DNA of 64,000 nucleotides from an uncultured Nitrosospira sp. (GCA_900696515.1 CAADGK010000133.1:1-64000), one strand, 5' to 3'; numbered from the stretch's first letter, positions 19,300-28,426 are shown. Numbers and translations: made by a program. Notes: a model not told the origin generated them from the letters alone.

Positions 19300-20946
19300 T
19301 TACGAGTCCGGTCCGTGTTTGCTCCGCCATACCGTCAACAAGGCGGCGAGTTTGTCTTTCGACGACCGATGCTCCTCGGCCAAGGTCTCTAAGAAATCCG
19401 ACAGCCTCTTTGATTTGAGGACCATATAGAGTGTGGTGATGATGACGGGAATCAGCACGACAAGGAAATACCCGATGCGCATTACGGAGGGCTCCTGGCC
19501 CAAGTCGAAGAGATTCATCCCCAATACACCGGTCGTTGCCACACCGATCAAACCGACCGTCGCCACCACCGTCAAGCGAACCATCGTTTCTCCCTGGCGA
19601 CGCAGCGCATCGCTGTCGAGATATTGGCTCATATCCTCCAGCTCCGAGCGAAGTTCATCGTACAGACGACCGGTACCGAGATGTTCACTGATCATCCGGT
19701 ACAGTTCCTTCACCTGCCCATGATCCGATACCTGATGGGACCAGTAGCGATGGGTAAACCGAAGGAAGATGCCGAGTGTTTGGCGAATCACACGGCGAAA
19801 CTGCCGGACGGAGTCGAGCTTCGTCAGATCGAGCTGATTCATCGCCTCGACCAGGCGATTCGTCAGCATCAACAATGCCGCCTTATGAAAATGCGGGATC
19901 AGAAACAGCAGAAAGTATTCGTGGCGAAACTGTTCCAGATTCGTCTTGCGGTCCTCGAACGCCGGCTCTCCCGCCTCTCCAATCATCGTGAACACGCGGC
20001 CCGTGCACATAAAGCGTGCGCCGGGAGAACCTTGGCTCTGCCCGTTCCAATACCGGTCATAGCAATGGCGCTCTTCAAAATCACGGAGATAGCGTTCTGA
20101 AAACGGCAGTGTGTCGGAGCTTCCCGGTGCCGCCGCCAATCCCACCCGTGCGAATTCTCCCCGCGTCAGTGCTCCCGGATTGTCGAGCGTGAGATACGCC
20201 ATCACCGGCATCAGGTGGTATTCAAGTTGCCGATACCGAATAGGGCCTGCTTTTTCCGAATGGTGCAGCACCAGCGGTTCAAGCAGAAACTCCCAATGGG
20301 AGGCAAGGCTCAACGACCGATGCTGACAGACAAACGAGAGATACTTTTCACGGTGATCATAATCGGAGACAGCCAGTACTGTCCCGTCAGAAGCAAGCCA
20401 CTCCACATGCTTGGGACAATGACCGCCATGCCCGTCGCGTTCCCAATAGGTGGGATAACATCGGCCAAATCGAAAGAGTGAATTCTGCACTTCCACAAGC
20501 GGCACATCATCGGCAGCGATCTCGACGACCAAAATCGCGACATCGATGTCGTAGAAAAAGTACAAATCAACATGGGCCACCGTAAAGATCGTAGAAGTTC
20601 CATGGGGACCGGGAAAAACCATCCGGACCTTCGCAATATCATTGCGGCGAAAAACGCGGATCGCGGCCTCTTCGCGAATCTCTGATCTGGTCCTCTTTCC
20701 TTCACCATAGAGAAACCGCTGGACATAGGGCAGAAACGTCACAAACTCACTGTAATGCCGTTCCTGAAACTGACGAGGGTCGCCGGTAAACTCATCGACT
20801 ACTTCCCGCCAAGGATTACTTGAGTCGGTCGCCTGCAGGAGCTCCCAGTGCTTTTGAATCGGCGCATCCTCGCGAATGGGCGTGAGCTGCATCGGCCAGA
20901 GCAAGATTTGCCGGAAGTGTCGAACAAGCTTTGAACCGTCAGTCAT
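19300..20946 (-). CDS. CorA-like divalent cation transporter
   Basis: A 548-residue protein whose C-terminus carries two transmembrane segments with the CorA signature GMN in TTGVLGMNLFDLG, then a second segment (IGYFLVVLIPVIITTLYMVL) and a basic cytoplasmic tail. The large N-terminal domain is longer than in classic CorA (about 316 residues) and contains VDLYFFYDIDVAILVVEIAADDVP. Probably an inner-membrane magnesium or other metal channel; selectivity is uncertain. The start is placed at the third of three consecutive ATGs, seven bases after GAGGAG. Monocistronic in appearance. Confidence 0.78.
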   Translation of the reverse strand: MTDGSKLVRHFRQILLWPMQLTPIREDAPIQKHWELLQATDSSNPWREVVDEFTGDPRQFQERHYSEFVTFLPYVQRFLYGEGKRTRSEIREEAAIRVFRRNDIAKVRMVFPGPHGTSTIFTVAHVDLYFFYDIDVAILVVEIAADDVPLVEVQNSLFRFGRCYPTYWERDGHGGHCPKHVEWLASDGTVLAVSDYDHREKYLSFVCQHRSLSLASHWEFLLEPLVLHHSEKAGPIRYRQLEYHLMPVMAYLTLDNPGALTRGEFARVGLAAAPGSSDTLPFSERYLRDFEERHCYDRYWNGQSQGSPGARFMCTGRVFTMIGEAGEPAFEDRKTNLEQFRHEYFLLFLIPHFHKAALLMLTNRLVEAMNQLDLTKLDSVRQFRRVIRQTLGIFLRFTHRYWSHQVSDHGQVKELYRMISEHLGTGRLYDELRSELEDMSQYLDSDALRRQGETMVRLTVVATVGLIGVATTGVLGMNLFDLGQEPSVMRIGYFLVVLIPVIITTLYMVLKSKRLSDFLETLAEEHRSSKDKLAALLTVWRSKHGPDS

Positions 20947-21343
20947 CATCATGCTCCTCGCACTCGGACAAACCACTGTTCGCCCGCCCGTCCAGATACC
21001 GTGGGCTCGTCAGACGGATAATCATCCCAACCCAATGACTTATACCATACGAGATTTCGGAAGGGGCGCGCGTTGGAAGAGGGACCACACCGGCCCGTTG
21101 GCTGCTGGTGATGCCTCTCCCGGTGACGCTCATCCTCTTCGCGGTTGGCTCAACAGACATACCCTGGCTGACAGGCAAACACAGCGATGAGACTCTCGAC
21201 TTCAGCCTGCTCTACCTCACCGACATGCCGTACAGCTGGCCGATTTCTGAAAGACTGTCATCAAACAGAAGACCTGCCGGTTTCTGTCACCGCAAGAAAA
21301 CTGAAAAATGGACGCCGTCGCAAGCAGCACACTCTCCGGCGGA
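20947..21343. other. Intergenic stretch without recognisable gene
   Basis: About 400 bases between the CorA-like gene and the methyltransferase end. Several overlapping ORFs exist on both strands (20939-21178, 21108-21500, 21187-21393) but none has motifs or a good ribosome-binding site. I see no repeat or strong terminator. Confidence 0.4.
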
Positions 21344-22525
21344 TCAAACTGACTGTGCCCCAAGCCGTCGTCGTGCGCCGCCTGGGACGATGACAAATTC
21401 GTACAGGCGGCATTCCAGGTCGCCGTTAAAAAGTGGAATGCGTTTCGATGGGGCAAGCCCGATAAGTTTCGGCACACGGGGGTCGCCCGTAAGGATATAG
21501 GCGCGCCATCCGGCAAAGCGCTGCTTCAGCCGATCACCCAGCTTTGGGTAGAGCGACGCCAATGCATCGGGGTGACTCAAACGAACGCCATAGGGCGGAT
21601 TGATAACCATGACGCCCTGCTCCGCCGGAGCTTCCAGCTCCAGAATGTCGCTCTGCTTCAACCGCACATCGACCACCACCCCAGCCCCTTGAAACGCCCG
21701 CTGCGCAATCTTCACCATAGCCGGATCATGATCCGACGCATAGATGGCAGCGGGAACTTCCGTGAGACATTTGGCAAGTGCCGCTTCACGCAGACGGCCC
21801 CACAGTTTGCTATCGTGAATCAGCAACCGCTCGAAGGCAAAGTGGCGGGCCATCCCCGGTGAAATCCGGCGGGACATCAGCGCGGCTTCGAGTGCGATGG
21901 TCCCGCCCCCGCACATGGGATCAAGCAGCACGTCGCTCGGCGTCCAACCGGCGAGCCGGAGAATACCTGCCGCCAAATTTTCCTTCAGCGGCGCTTCGAC
22001 CGACGCGATCCGGTAGCCCCGTTTGAAGAGCGGCTCGCCGGACGTGTCCAGGTAGAAGGTGATGGTATTCTGATCGAGAAAGGCATCCACCTTGATGTGC
22101 GGCCGTTCCGTATCGACGCTGGGTCGCCGCTGGCGCATGGCGACGAACTTGTCGCACACGGCGTCTTTGATTCGAAGGGTGAGAAAATCCAGGCTCGGGA
22201 GCGGGCAGCGCCGCGCACTTACTTTGACTTTGATCGTCTGCGAGGGCGCAAACCAGTCAGGCCAGGGAAGCGCATGGGCCGCGCGATAGACATCGTCTTC
22301 CGTTTGATAGGGACTGTGGCCGACTTCCCACAGGACACGGCTGGCGATGTGACTCTTGAGATTGACCCAATACATCGACGACCAGGGGGCGGTAAACCCA
22401 ACGCCGCCGTCGGTCTTGGATGTGGCCGGCACACCGAGATCGTGAAGTTCCTGTTCCAGCACTCCCTCCAAGCCCCGTGGGCAGGGAGCAAAGAATCGTC
22501 GTGATCTTCCGTCCATTCCGTACAT
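21344..22525 (-). CDS. THUMP-domain class I RNA methyltransferase (RlmL N-terminal type)
   Basis: A 393-residue SAM-dependent methyltransferase that probably makes N2-methylguanosine in 23S rRNA. It has an N-terminal ferredoxin-like/THUMP region (FFAPCPRGLEGVLEQELHDLG to about residue 155), then a Rossmann domain with motif I DPMCGGGTIALEAALMS, ASDHDPAMVKIAQ and the catalytic INPPYGVRL. It matches the N-terminal half of E. coli RlmKL or Bacillus YpsC (UPF0020). The RlmK half is absent. The start ATG (or the ATG three codons later) follows AAGGAT. Confidence 0.9.
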   Translation of the reverse strand: MYGMDGRSRRFFAPCPRGLEGVLEQELHDLGVPATSKTDGGVGFTAPWSSMYWVNLKSHIASRVLWEVGHSPYQTEDDVYRAAHALPWPDWFAPSQTIKVKVSARRCPLPSLDFLTLRIKDAVCDKFVAMRQRRPSVDTERPHIKVDAFLDQNTITFYLDTSGEPLFKRGYRIASVEAPLKENLAAGILRLAGWTPSDVLLDPMCGGGTIALEAALMSRRISPGMARHFAFERLLIHDSKLWGRLREAALAKCLTEVPAAIYASDHDPAMVKIAQRAFQGAGVVVDVRLKQSDILELEAPAEQGVMVINPPYGVRLSHPDALASLYPKLGDRLKQRFAGWRAYILTGDPRVPKLIGLAPSKRIPLFNGDLECRLYEFVIVPGGARRRLGAQSV

Positions 22526-23060
22526 ATCCTTCTCAGACGAGTCGGTCTAGCCTTCATCCCCTGTTTTGAGCCATGGTCGACTCCCTCATCAGTAACCGTC
22601 GTTGATCAGGAGATCAAGAATCACCTCGGTCGTCGTTTTTATAGTTCAATCTGGCACTTTTCTTACACAAATCGAGGGAGCACTTGGAGATCTGATTCGG
22701 GAGAACCCTCACCCTCAGAATCATGCAAGGCCCATCTTTCCCAAGACAAGTCTTTCTAAAGTTGGTCGTAAGTTCATCTTAAAATTTCCAGAGGGGTATT
22801 CGATTGGCCTGACAGTGAACTATATCCAACCTCTCAGGACATGTCATCGTGGATGGAAGAGACACAGTTTTGGCCACCGCAGGAAACTCTTCGTGTATGA
22901 TCTTGCTTTTTGATTCGGTTTGCAACGTGACTGAAGCGATTCAGCCAACATAGCGAAGTGGACGAGCGAAATCGAGGCCAACGATAAGAGGAATCAGAAG
23001 TCTGCTCTTGGCGGTTCTAAGACGGCAAGCTGCATCCCCTGCCATTAATTCCCCACAGGG
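22526..23060. other. Gene-poor stretch
   Basis: No supported gene. ORF 22602-22913 (+) has no ribosome-binding site or motif. The stretch leads into the decayed fragments and hairpin element that follow. Confidence 0.4.
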
Positions 23061-23165
23061 CTTGTTGAACTCTTTTCGAGAGGGGTGGCCAGATTAGTTT
23101 CTGCTTTCGCCCAGGCTGCAGGTATGAAAGTGGTTCGGCAGCAGCATGACACAGTCGAGGCCAAA
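23061..23165 (-). pseudogene. Decayed gene-end fragment, copy 1
   Basis: Minus-strand reading ends GLDCVMLLPNHFHTCSLGESRN then a stop. The same C-terminal pattern and the following non-coding bases (through GTTCAACAAG) recur at 24465 and, in part, at 25560. The gene of origin is not identifiable from this copy. Confidence 0.55.
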
Positions 23166-23262
23166 ATTCCCTTCGCAATCACCTAGCAGTCTGCGGAAAA
23201 ACTCGTTTTGCATTCTGTTGCCGTTACGGGCATTCAAGTCTGAAAGGATGCTGAATAACCCT

Positions 23263-23388
23263 GCAGGATGCGCAAAAAGGCCGTCCAGCAAGGCCGCAGC
23301 AAGTAAAGAGGCGAATCGTACTCTGCGCTGTACGGCGAGCCTCTGAGCGATGCGAGAACGCCGCTGGCGGTCTTTTTCCGCATCCTGC
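23263..23388. repeat. Inverted-repeat hairpin element, family A copy 1
   Basis: A ~126-bp element bounded by GCAGGATGCGcAAAAAGgCC and its imperfect inverse GGtCTTTTTcCGCATCCTGC. A second nested pair is CCAGCAAGGCCGCAG against CGCCGCTGGCGG. It would fold into a long hairpin in DNA or RNA. No transposase is encoded. A shorter relative is at 27623-27726. Confidence 0.75.
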
Positions 23389-23505
23389 TAGACAAGCTGA
23401 TCAGTCGTCAGAGCGACCTGCGCACGGACGGTCACGGATCCAAACGTCGGTTCGGGCTCCCTCTCGTCATCTCAGATCCCTGCACCGTAGGAAGCCTGAT
23501 ATTTC

Positions 23506-23533
23506 TTGCCACTATACACGTGTTTGCTAGGAT
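23506..23533 (+). promoter_or_regulatory. Putative promoter of the 23583 lipoprotein gene
   Basis: TTGCCA, 16-base spacer, TAGGAT on the plus strand, followed about 50 bases later by the start codon. Confidence 0.5.
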
Positions 23534-23582
23534 TTCCTTGCGGCGTCCTAGACACACCGCCATCCACTATCAGGAGGCATCG

Positions 23583-24227
23583 ATGAAAGGAGTAGCCCTC
23601 AATCGATACGTGATCATCTTAATCTTGCTAGCAACCATGCTCTCTGGCTGCGCCAGTTTCCGTGATGACAATCGGAAAACCATTACCTCGTGGCCTCTCC
23701 AGCATCCTGACTCCAAACCATCGATCAATCTCAACGTGACCGGAAAAGCTTGGATCAATGAAAAGGAGGTCCCGGCTGACAAGGTGGAGTCGGACTACGG
23801 CGGTCAATGGCGTGCACAGACAAGTAAAGCCTTTGAGGAGTCGGGCCTCTTTTCAGCTGTGAGACTCGGGGGGACTAACCTGGCGGAGATTCAAGCCAAT
23901 ATCCAATTTGAGCAACGACACAGATTCAGTGAAACGCTGTCATTCCTATTGGGCTTTACCTTCGGCTTGTCATCACTGGTAATTCCTCAAAAAGCAAGTA
24001 CCACTTATATGATCATGGCCTCATTTAAAGATAAGGACGGCCACCTCATCGGCTCTTCGAATCAGAGTGAGACAGTCTCAACCTGGATGCAGCTTTTCCT
24101 GTTGTTTGCAATGCCGTTTCGGGATGGCCCGGAAACTACGGCGACTGCAGCTCTATATGACTTGAACAGAATCGTCCTTCAGGACATTCACGATAAGCAC
24201 TCGTTCTCGTCAATAGCATCCAAATAA
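23583..24227 (+). CDS. Hypothetical lipoprotein
   Basis: Family not recognised. Starting at the ATG preceded by AGGAGG (five-base spacing) gives 214 residues with a signal peptide and lipobox ATMLSGC (Cys23), hence a probable outer-membrane or periplasmic lipoprotein. It has a central hydrophobic stretch, ETLSFLLGFTFGLSSLVIPQKA (about 118-139), and a second, TWMQLFLLFAMPFRDG, so it may be embedded in or contact the membrane. The track start at 23520 is rejected because it removes the signal peptide from the N-terminus. It is an isolated gene inside the degraded region. Confidence 0.8.
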   Translation: MKGVALNRYVIILILLATMLSGCASFRDDNRKTITSWPLQHPDSKPSINLNVTGKAWINEKEVPADKVESDYGGQWRAQTSKAFEESGLFSAVRLGGTNLAEIQANIQFEQRHRFSETLSFLLGFTFGLSSLVIPQKASTTYMIMASFKDKDGHLIGSSNQSETVSTWMQLFLLFAMPFRDGPETTATAALYDLNRIVLQDIHDKHSFSSIASK

Positions 24228-24464
24228 AGCCAGCCACCGGCTCTTCACAATAGACCGACTTCTAGCCAACTTCATGGCGCAAGACTTGCGACGCTCTAGC
24301 TTGACTGAGAGCCATGGGGACGGGTTGGATTTTGTGCCGTGCATGGCGTAGAAATATTAACTTGATCAAGCCCTGACACCTCAGAGCAGTCTCGAAGGTC
24401 AGCTCTTAATCATACATCCCCGGCAGCCACCAGTCCTTCTGGCTGCGCCCTCCGTGCCACTGAA

Positions 24465-24713
24465 CTTGTTGAACTCCCTTCATGAGAGGCCGATTAGTTA
24501 CTCCCTGCCCACAGACCATCGAAGCGAAAGTGGTTCAGTAGGAGCATGATACAATTGGGGTTGCACCCCGTGCCTTTAACAGCTCGATACTCCTCACCAC
24601 CTTCCCTTCCTTTGCCAGCTCGATCACCGTGATCGAGCCTTCGCTCAAGGTCTTCCGGATTCAGCAGGCATGTTGGACGAACAGTTGATACTCGAGGGGG
24701 ATAGGACGGTATG
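24465..24713 (-). pseudogene. Decayed gene-end fragment, copy 2
   Basis: Minus strand, with a frameshift: SEGSITVIELAKEGKVVRSIELLKA in one frame and NPNCIMLLLNHFRFDGLWAGSN then stop in another. Positions 24530-24713 align along their length with 25560-25744. The GSITVIDxAxxKVVxSI wording resembles a YVTN/YncE-type beta-propeller blade, an inference only. Confidence 0.6.
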
Positions 24714-24856
24714 GTGCGGGGAAAATTGCTGGTCGGCTCCTGCACCCTGTATGGCACAGGAATGCCGATTTACTCTGATCCCAATCACCTTGCGCCATCG
24801 AGTGGGTAGACACTTGGCGGGTATGCAGGGAATGGGGGAGGACCGCAATGAACCCT

Positions 24857-25228
24857 CTATTTGATATAGACCACGCCAGGCAGGCCTTCGAGATCCGCGT
24901 CACCTGAGACCACTTCTGCCTCCTGATCTCGTCCCGTGGCATACACAATCGCATCGGCCATGGCCAATCCGTGCTGCAGGCTCAGGTCGGCGGCCAGTAG
25001 CGCGATGGACTCCGTCAACGGGATCACGTGGGTGGCGTTGAGACGTCCGGCGAACTGCAACGCCGTTTCCTCGCCTCGCTCTCGTTTGATCTTCTTGTAC
25101 ACTTCGTACAGGACAATCGTCGGGGTAATGATCTGGAAACGCGGCGTGAGGTAGGCAGCATATCGGTTGGCCCGTGGGCCATCGGTGAAGAATTCGATCC
25201 ATCCGCTGGAATCCAGCAGGACCTTCAT
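24857..25228 (-). CDS. vapC: PIN-domain toxin, VapC-like
   Basis: A 123-residue probable RNase toxin. PIN acids: MKVLLDSSGWIEFF (Asp6), the glutamate in VLYEVYKKI, GLAMADAIVYATG (Asp), and a late VSGDADLEGLPGV motif. It overlaps the upstream AbrB-type antitoxin by four bases. Distinct in sequence from the VapC at 4247. The pair is bracketed by two homologous decayed fragments in direct orientation. Confidence 0.92.
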   Translation of the reverse strand: MKVLLDSSGWIEFFTDGPRANRYAAYLTPRFQIITPTIVLYEVYKKIKRERGEETALQFAGRLNATHVIPLTESIALLAADLSLQHGLAMADAIVYATGRDQEAEVVSGDADLEGLPGVVYIK

Positions 25229-25434
25229 GTGCGATCCTTCTTCTCCCGCACCTCCGTCGCCGTCATGCCCTTAAGCGCGCCTTTCAACGACTTGAGGGGC
25301 ACTTCCGGAACGAGCGTAATAACACCTCCCTTTTCAACGACCAGCAAACGCTGCCTGGGCGTCAGATGGAGCTTGTCTCGAACCTCCTTCGGGATGACGA
25401 CCTGGAACTTGGACGAAATCGTCGTGGTTGCCAT
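25225..25434 (-). CDS. vapB: AbrB/MazE-type swapped-hairpin antitoxin
   Basis: A 69-residue protein: MATTTISSKFQVVIPKEVRDKLHLTPRQRLLVVEKGGVITLVPE is a complete SpoVT-AbrB DNA-binding domain. The remaining ~25 charged residues (LKGALKGMTATEVREKKDRT) probably bind the toxin. Start ATG follows AAGGAGATTATT. First gene of the pair; likely autoregulatory as in related modules. Confidence 0.92.
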   Translation of the reverse strand: MATTTISSKFQVVIPKEVRDKLHLTPRQRLLVVEKGGVITLVPEVPLKSLKGALKGMTATEVREKKDRT

Positions 25435-25559
25435 AATAATCTCCTTACTATCTCACGATCGATCATAGATCCGTCTTACACTGATGGTCAAGCCAAACAT
25501 CTCTATCGGAAGGTGCAGCCCGATCAGTTTTTTACCGACCGAAAGCCGCTCGAGCAAAC

Positions 25560-25744
25560 GTGGTTCGGCAGGAACATGATGCAGTTTGGGTTAAACGTCT
25601 GTGATTTCAGCGTGCCGATACTACTCACCACCTTCCTTTCCTTTGCCGGATCGATCACCGTGATGGAGCCTTTACTGACGCCTTTCTGGCTGAGCAGGCT
25701 ATGTTGGACGAACAGCTAACGCGTTAGAGGGATAGGACGGTATG
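25560..25744 (-). pseudogene. Decayed gene-end fragment, copy 3
   Basis: Minus strand still reads openly LFVQHSLLSQKGVSKGSITVIDPAKERKVVSSI then GTLKSQTFNPNCIMFLPNHV, the best preserved of the three. No start codon or upstream domain remains. With copy 2 it forms ~185-bp direct repeats flanking the PIN/AbrB module. Confidence 0.6.
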
Positions 25745-26577
25745 ACGACGGAGGTTGTAGCCTGCCATTTCTCTACTATAAAGAGCGCCCTTCAGCAATA
25801 TGACTGGTCTGGGTTTTCTCGATGAGGTCCTGCTGAATTTCCTTCGCGATTACTCGGGCAAGCTGATTAGCTGATAGAGCACCTATTGGTGGTTACTTCG
25901 TATCAGCATGAAAGAGATCGTCAGGAGCAGCAGGGACCGGTAAAGATTGGCCAGATTTGCCCACCAGTTGCACTCTGAACCCTACAGATATCACCCCAAT
26001 CTGTCCCAATGAAATGCTCATTTGCGCCTTGAGATTCACGTCTGTCCCGGCTTAATTGGCGGAACTCATTGAAAAACCAGAACCAAGAGTACGGAAAAGA
26101 AACAACGACCTCAGTCCAGGCACTGTCTTTGCTGGTATTTCAAAGTGGCAAGTCCATCCCTGTCAACAAAGGAGGACGCCGAGGACGCCATGGATATCGG
26201 AACCAACCCCGTTAGGTTTCGCATCGCATGTTGCCGACGGCAGCGGCAATAAGCCCATACCCAAATTGAGCAAGAAGCCTGGCGCGCGGAGGAAGAAGGG
26301 TTGAGAGACGCTATCCTTCATCGAGATCACATCGACAAGTACCGGAGAAGATCACCAATCATACTCGAGCGGTACGTAACAGGCTTTCAGGACGCCCGGG
26401 CGCTGGTGCGTATCGCAAAGGTCACTCAGCTCTACCCATCTTCCGGAAGGAGAGTGTCACACTAAACCTAACCTCCTCTTACCGGAGGGCGTTCAATACC
26501 GAGCACTCTCTTCTGGGAGACTGTTTTGCTAGTTCCTTCCGTGTTTCCATTCGCTCCCGAACGGTCGGCCTATTCAA
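25745..26577. other. 830-bp stretch without supported gene
   Basis: ORF 26056-26304 (+) lacks a ribosome-binding site and domain signatures. I see no clear repeat, RNA gene or terminator. It reads like eroded coding DNA but I cannot name a source. Confidence 0.35.
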
Positions 26578-27198
26578 CTATCGCTCAATGGAAATAGTTC
26601 TTGGAGCCATGAGAAGACCGATGCTGTCCGGCCAGAGTGTCGCGGGATCTTTATTGAAGATATCGAAAGTGCTGGATGACAGGACACCCCACGAGCCTTG
26701 ACGCATCTCATACTCAAGCTGGCCTGGTGCCCAACCGGCAAAACCGGCAAAACCACGGAAGGCCTCGTTAGGTTTGGGGCTGGCCATAGCGCGTTCTAGA
26801 ACCCTTGGTGTGCCCACGTAAATCCCATTTACAATGTGCCGTGCATCGGGCACGACTTGTCTGAGTCGAAACAGCAACACCAGCTGCGTACGCTCGACCG
26901 GTCCTCCCCCAAATAATCGATGGGTGGTCTGCTTCAACATCGGAAGATCCTGCAAAATCTCTGCTAACAGGACGTCCGTAGGGCGATTCAATATGAGACC
27001 GACGGTTCCCCCTCGTCCATGCTCGACAATAAAGAGCACGGTTTGTCTGAAGTTGTGATCGTTCAATCCGGGGCTGGCGACCAGGAGCACGCCTGCTTGA
27101 ACTACCGAAGGCACAAATTCCTGCTCGGCCATAACCGAACGCGACGGCACAACCATCAGAATCACCAAATACAGTACGCTTCTCGCAATTCCTGTCAT
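26578..27198 (-). CDS. YqgE/AlgH (UPF0301) family protein with signal peptide
   Basis: The 206 residues contain the family blocks GVLLVASPGLNDHNFRQTVLFIVEH, GTVGLILNRPT, LFGGGPVER and GFAGWAPGQLEYEM. AlgH/YqgE proteins are normally cytoplasmic and about 185 residues; this one has an added N-terminal signal sequence (MTGIARSVLYLVILMVVPSRSVMAEQ), suggesting export. Function of the family is unresolved (AlgH is linked to alginate regulation in Pseudomonas). ATG start; upstream Shine-Dalgarno is weak. Confidence 0.88.
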   Translation of the reverse strand: MTGIARSVLYLVILMVVPSRSVMAEQEFVPSVVQAGVLLVASPGLNDHNFRQTVLFIVEHGRGGTVGLILNRPTDVLLAEILQDLPMLKQTTHRLFGGGPVERTQLVLLFRLRQVVPDARHIVNGIYVGTPRVLERAMASPKPNEAFRGFAGFAGWAPGQLEYEMRQGSWGVLSSSTFDIFNKDPATLWPDSIGLLMAPRTISIER

Positions 27199-27338
27199 CT
27201 ACACACCCGCAGCACTCGCATCGCTCCATCTGGTCGGACTCAGTCATCGATAAAGGTATCTCGCTCCAAAAGGCTACGACTCCCGATACGGCGTGTCAAC
27301 CGTGAACGGAACGAATCTGGCGATGACTCAGATGAGCA

Positions 27339-27566
27339 GCCCGCATGATTCATGAACAGGTCTGCTACAATCGCCGACCCGCAGCTTCGAGGTGCCTTCG
27401 GCCGGCGGATTCGCTCCTCGAATCCTCGACGTCCTGCACGGTACGCTTAGGGTTCTCCGGGCTCTGCGCGCCGGTCCTTAGAGCTTGCTCAGAACGGTGA
27501 GCCTGTCTAACCGTCTCACAGCGCGGCATGGTGATTTCGCGACGAACCGCCATGAATAATCTGGGC
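27339..27566. repeat. 228-bp element with inverted ends, family B copy 1
   Basis: Bounded by GCCCGCATGATTCATG and CATGAATAATCTGGGC, imperfect inverted repeats. The interior is GC-rich with no gene; the minus-strand ORF 27365-27664 runs across its boundary and has no motif. The left end (about 40 bp) recurs at 57526. Confidence 0.65.
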
Positions 27567-27622
27567 TGACAGGTTACTGAAAAACGTGGGTTTTGCTTCA
27601 AGAACCGTGGCACTCTACAGCT

Positions 27623-27726
27623 CAGAATGCTCAAAAAGGCCACAGCAAGCGAAGGGACGTACACTTCGGCAGGTTGAGCGTCCGAGTGATGCGAAGACGT
27701 CGCTGGACGACTGTTTCGGCATTCTG
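27623..27726. repeat. Inverted-repeat hairpin element, family A copy 2
   Basis: CAGAATGCTCAAAAAGGCC at the left and GGCATTCTG at the right, with the shared interior CAGCAAGCGAAG..GTAC..C and GCGAAGACGTCGCTGG. About 20 bp shorter than the 23263 copy. Confidence 0.65.
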
Positions 27727-27776
27727 CGAGATCACCAACTCGCGAATCGCGTATGCTGAAGTAAATCGGTATGCTG

Positions 27777-27785
27777 TGCTATAAC
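27777..27785 (+). promoter_or_regulatory. Putative extended -10 of the Sel1 gene
   Basis: TGCTATAAC, an extended -10 element about 55 bases upstream of the 27842 start. No good -35 is visible. Confidence 0.35.
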
Positions 27786-27841
27786 ACAACTGATCGACGT
27801 ATGTGAGCCACTATTGGAACTGCACAAAAGGAACCTTGCTT

Positions 27842-28426
27842 ATGACCACCGGCTTGCGTCTATTCATCGTCGCCACGATTCTTGGAACCCTGCCCGGATG
27901 CATCGACCCACCCAAATCCCCGTATGTCGATGTGCGAGATACCGCCTCACGAATCGATGAGTCTCAGTCAGCGGCAGAACAAGGAAGCGCCGAAGACCAA
28001 TACAATCTCGGCATACGGTACGAGAACGCACGTCCGGCAGACCACCGAGAAGCCGTGCAGTGGTATCGTATGGCCGCCACGCAACGGCACGTCGGAGCAT
28101 TCTATCGGCTTTGCGTACTGTCGGACATCGGACGGGGAATGCCGCAAGATTACCAGGAAGCGCTCCGGTGGTGCCGTCTGGCCGCAGATCAAGGACATGG
28201 ACCTGCGATGTTTCTCATCGCCACCCACTATGAGCAGGCACGCGGCGTCCCCAAAGACCTCGTTCAGGCCTACCACTGGTATAACCTTGCCGCAGCCAAT
28301 GGCCATGAAGCCGGCGCCAAATGGCGGAATCGATTAGGGCATGACATGACACCAACCCAGATTGCACAAGCGCAATTTCTCACACGGAATTGGAAACCCA
28401 AAGGACACGAATCACCCCAAGAATAA
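27842..28426 (+). CDS. Sel1-repeat lipoprotein
   Basis: A 194-residue exported protein with signal peptide MTTGLRLFIVATILGTLPGC (lipobox LPGC) and at least three Sel1/TPR-like repeats: GSAEDQYNLGIRYENAR, HVGAFYRLCVLSDIGRGMPQDYQEALRWCRLAADQG and HGPAMFLIATHYEQARGVPKDLVQAYHWYNLAAANG. Such solenoids bind proteins; the partner is unknown. The track start (27803) precedes the signal peptide; the ATG at 27842 follows AAGGA. Related in design to the next gene. Confidence 0.85.
   Translation: MTTGLRLFIVATILGTLPGCIDPPKSPYVDVRDTASRIDESQSAAEQGSAEDQYNLGIRYENARPADHREAVQWYRMAATQRHVGAFYRLCVLSDIGRGMPQDYQEALRWCRLAADQGHGPAMFLIATHYEQARGVPKDLVQAYHWYNLAAANGHEAGAKWRNRLGHDMTPTQIAQAQFLTRNWKPKGHESPQE

Noticed and set aside
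23094-23291. VMLLPNHFH taken as a REP-associated Y1 transposase motif
   Set aside because: The copies at 24465 and 25560 show the same ending after a propeller-like segment, and no other Y1 motif (HUH, catalytic Tyr) is present.
26056-26304. Small basic ORF
   Set aside because: No ribosome-binding site, no motif, composition like surrounding spacer.
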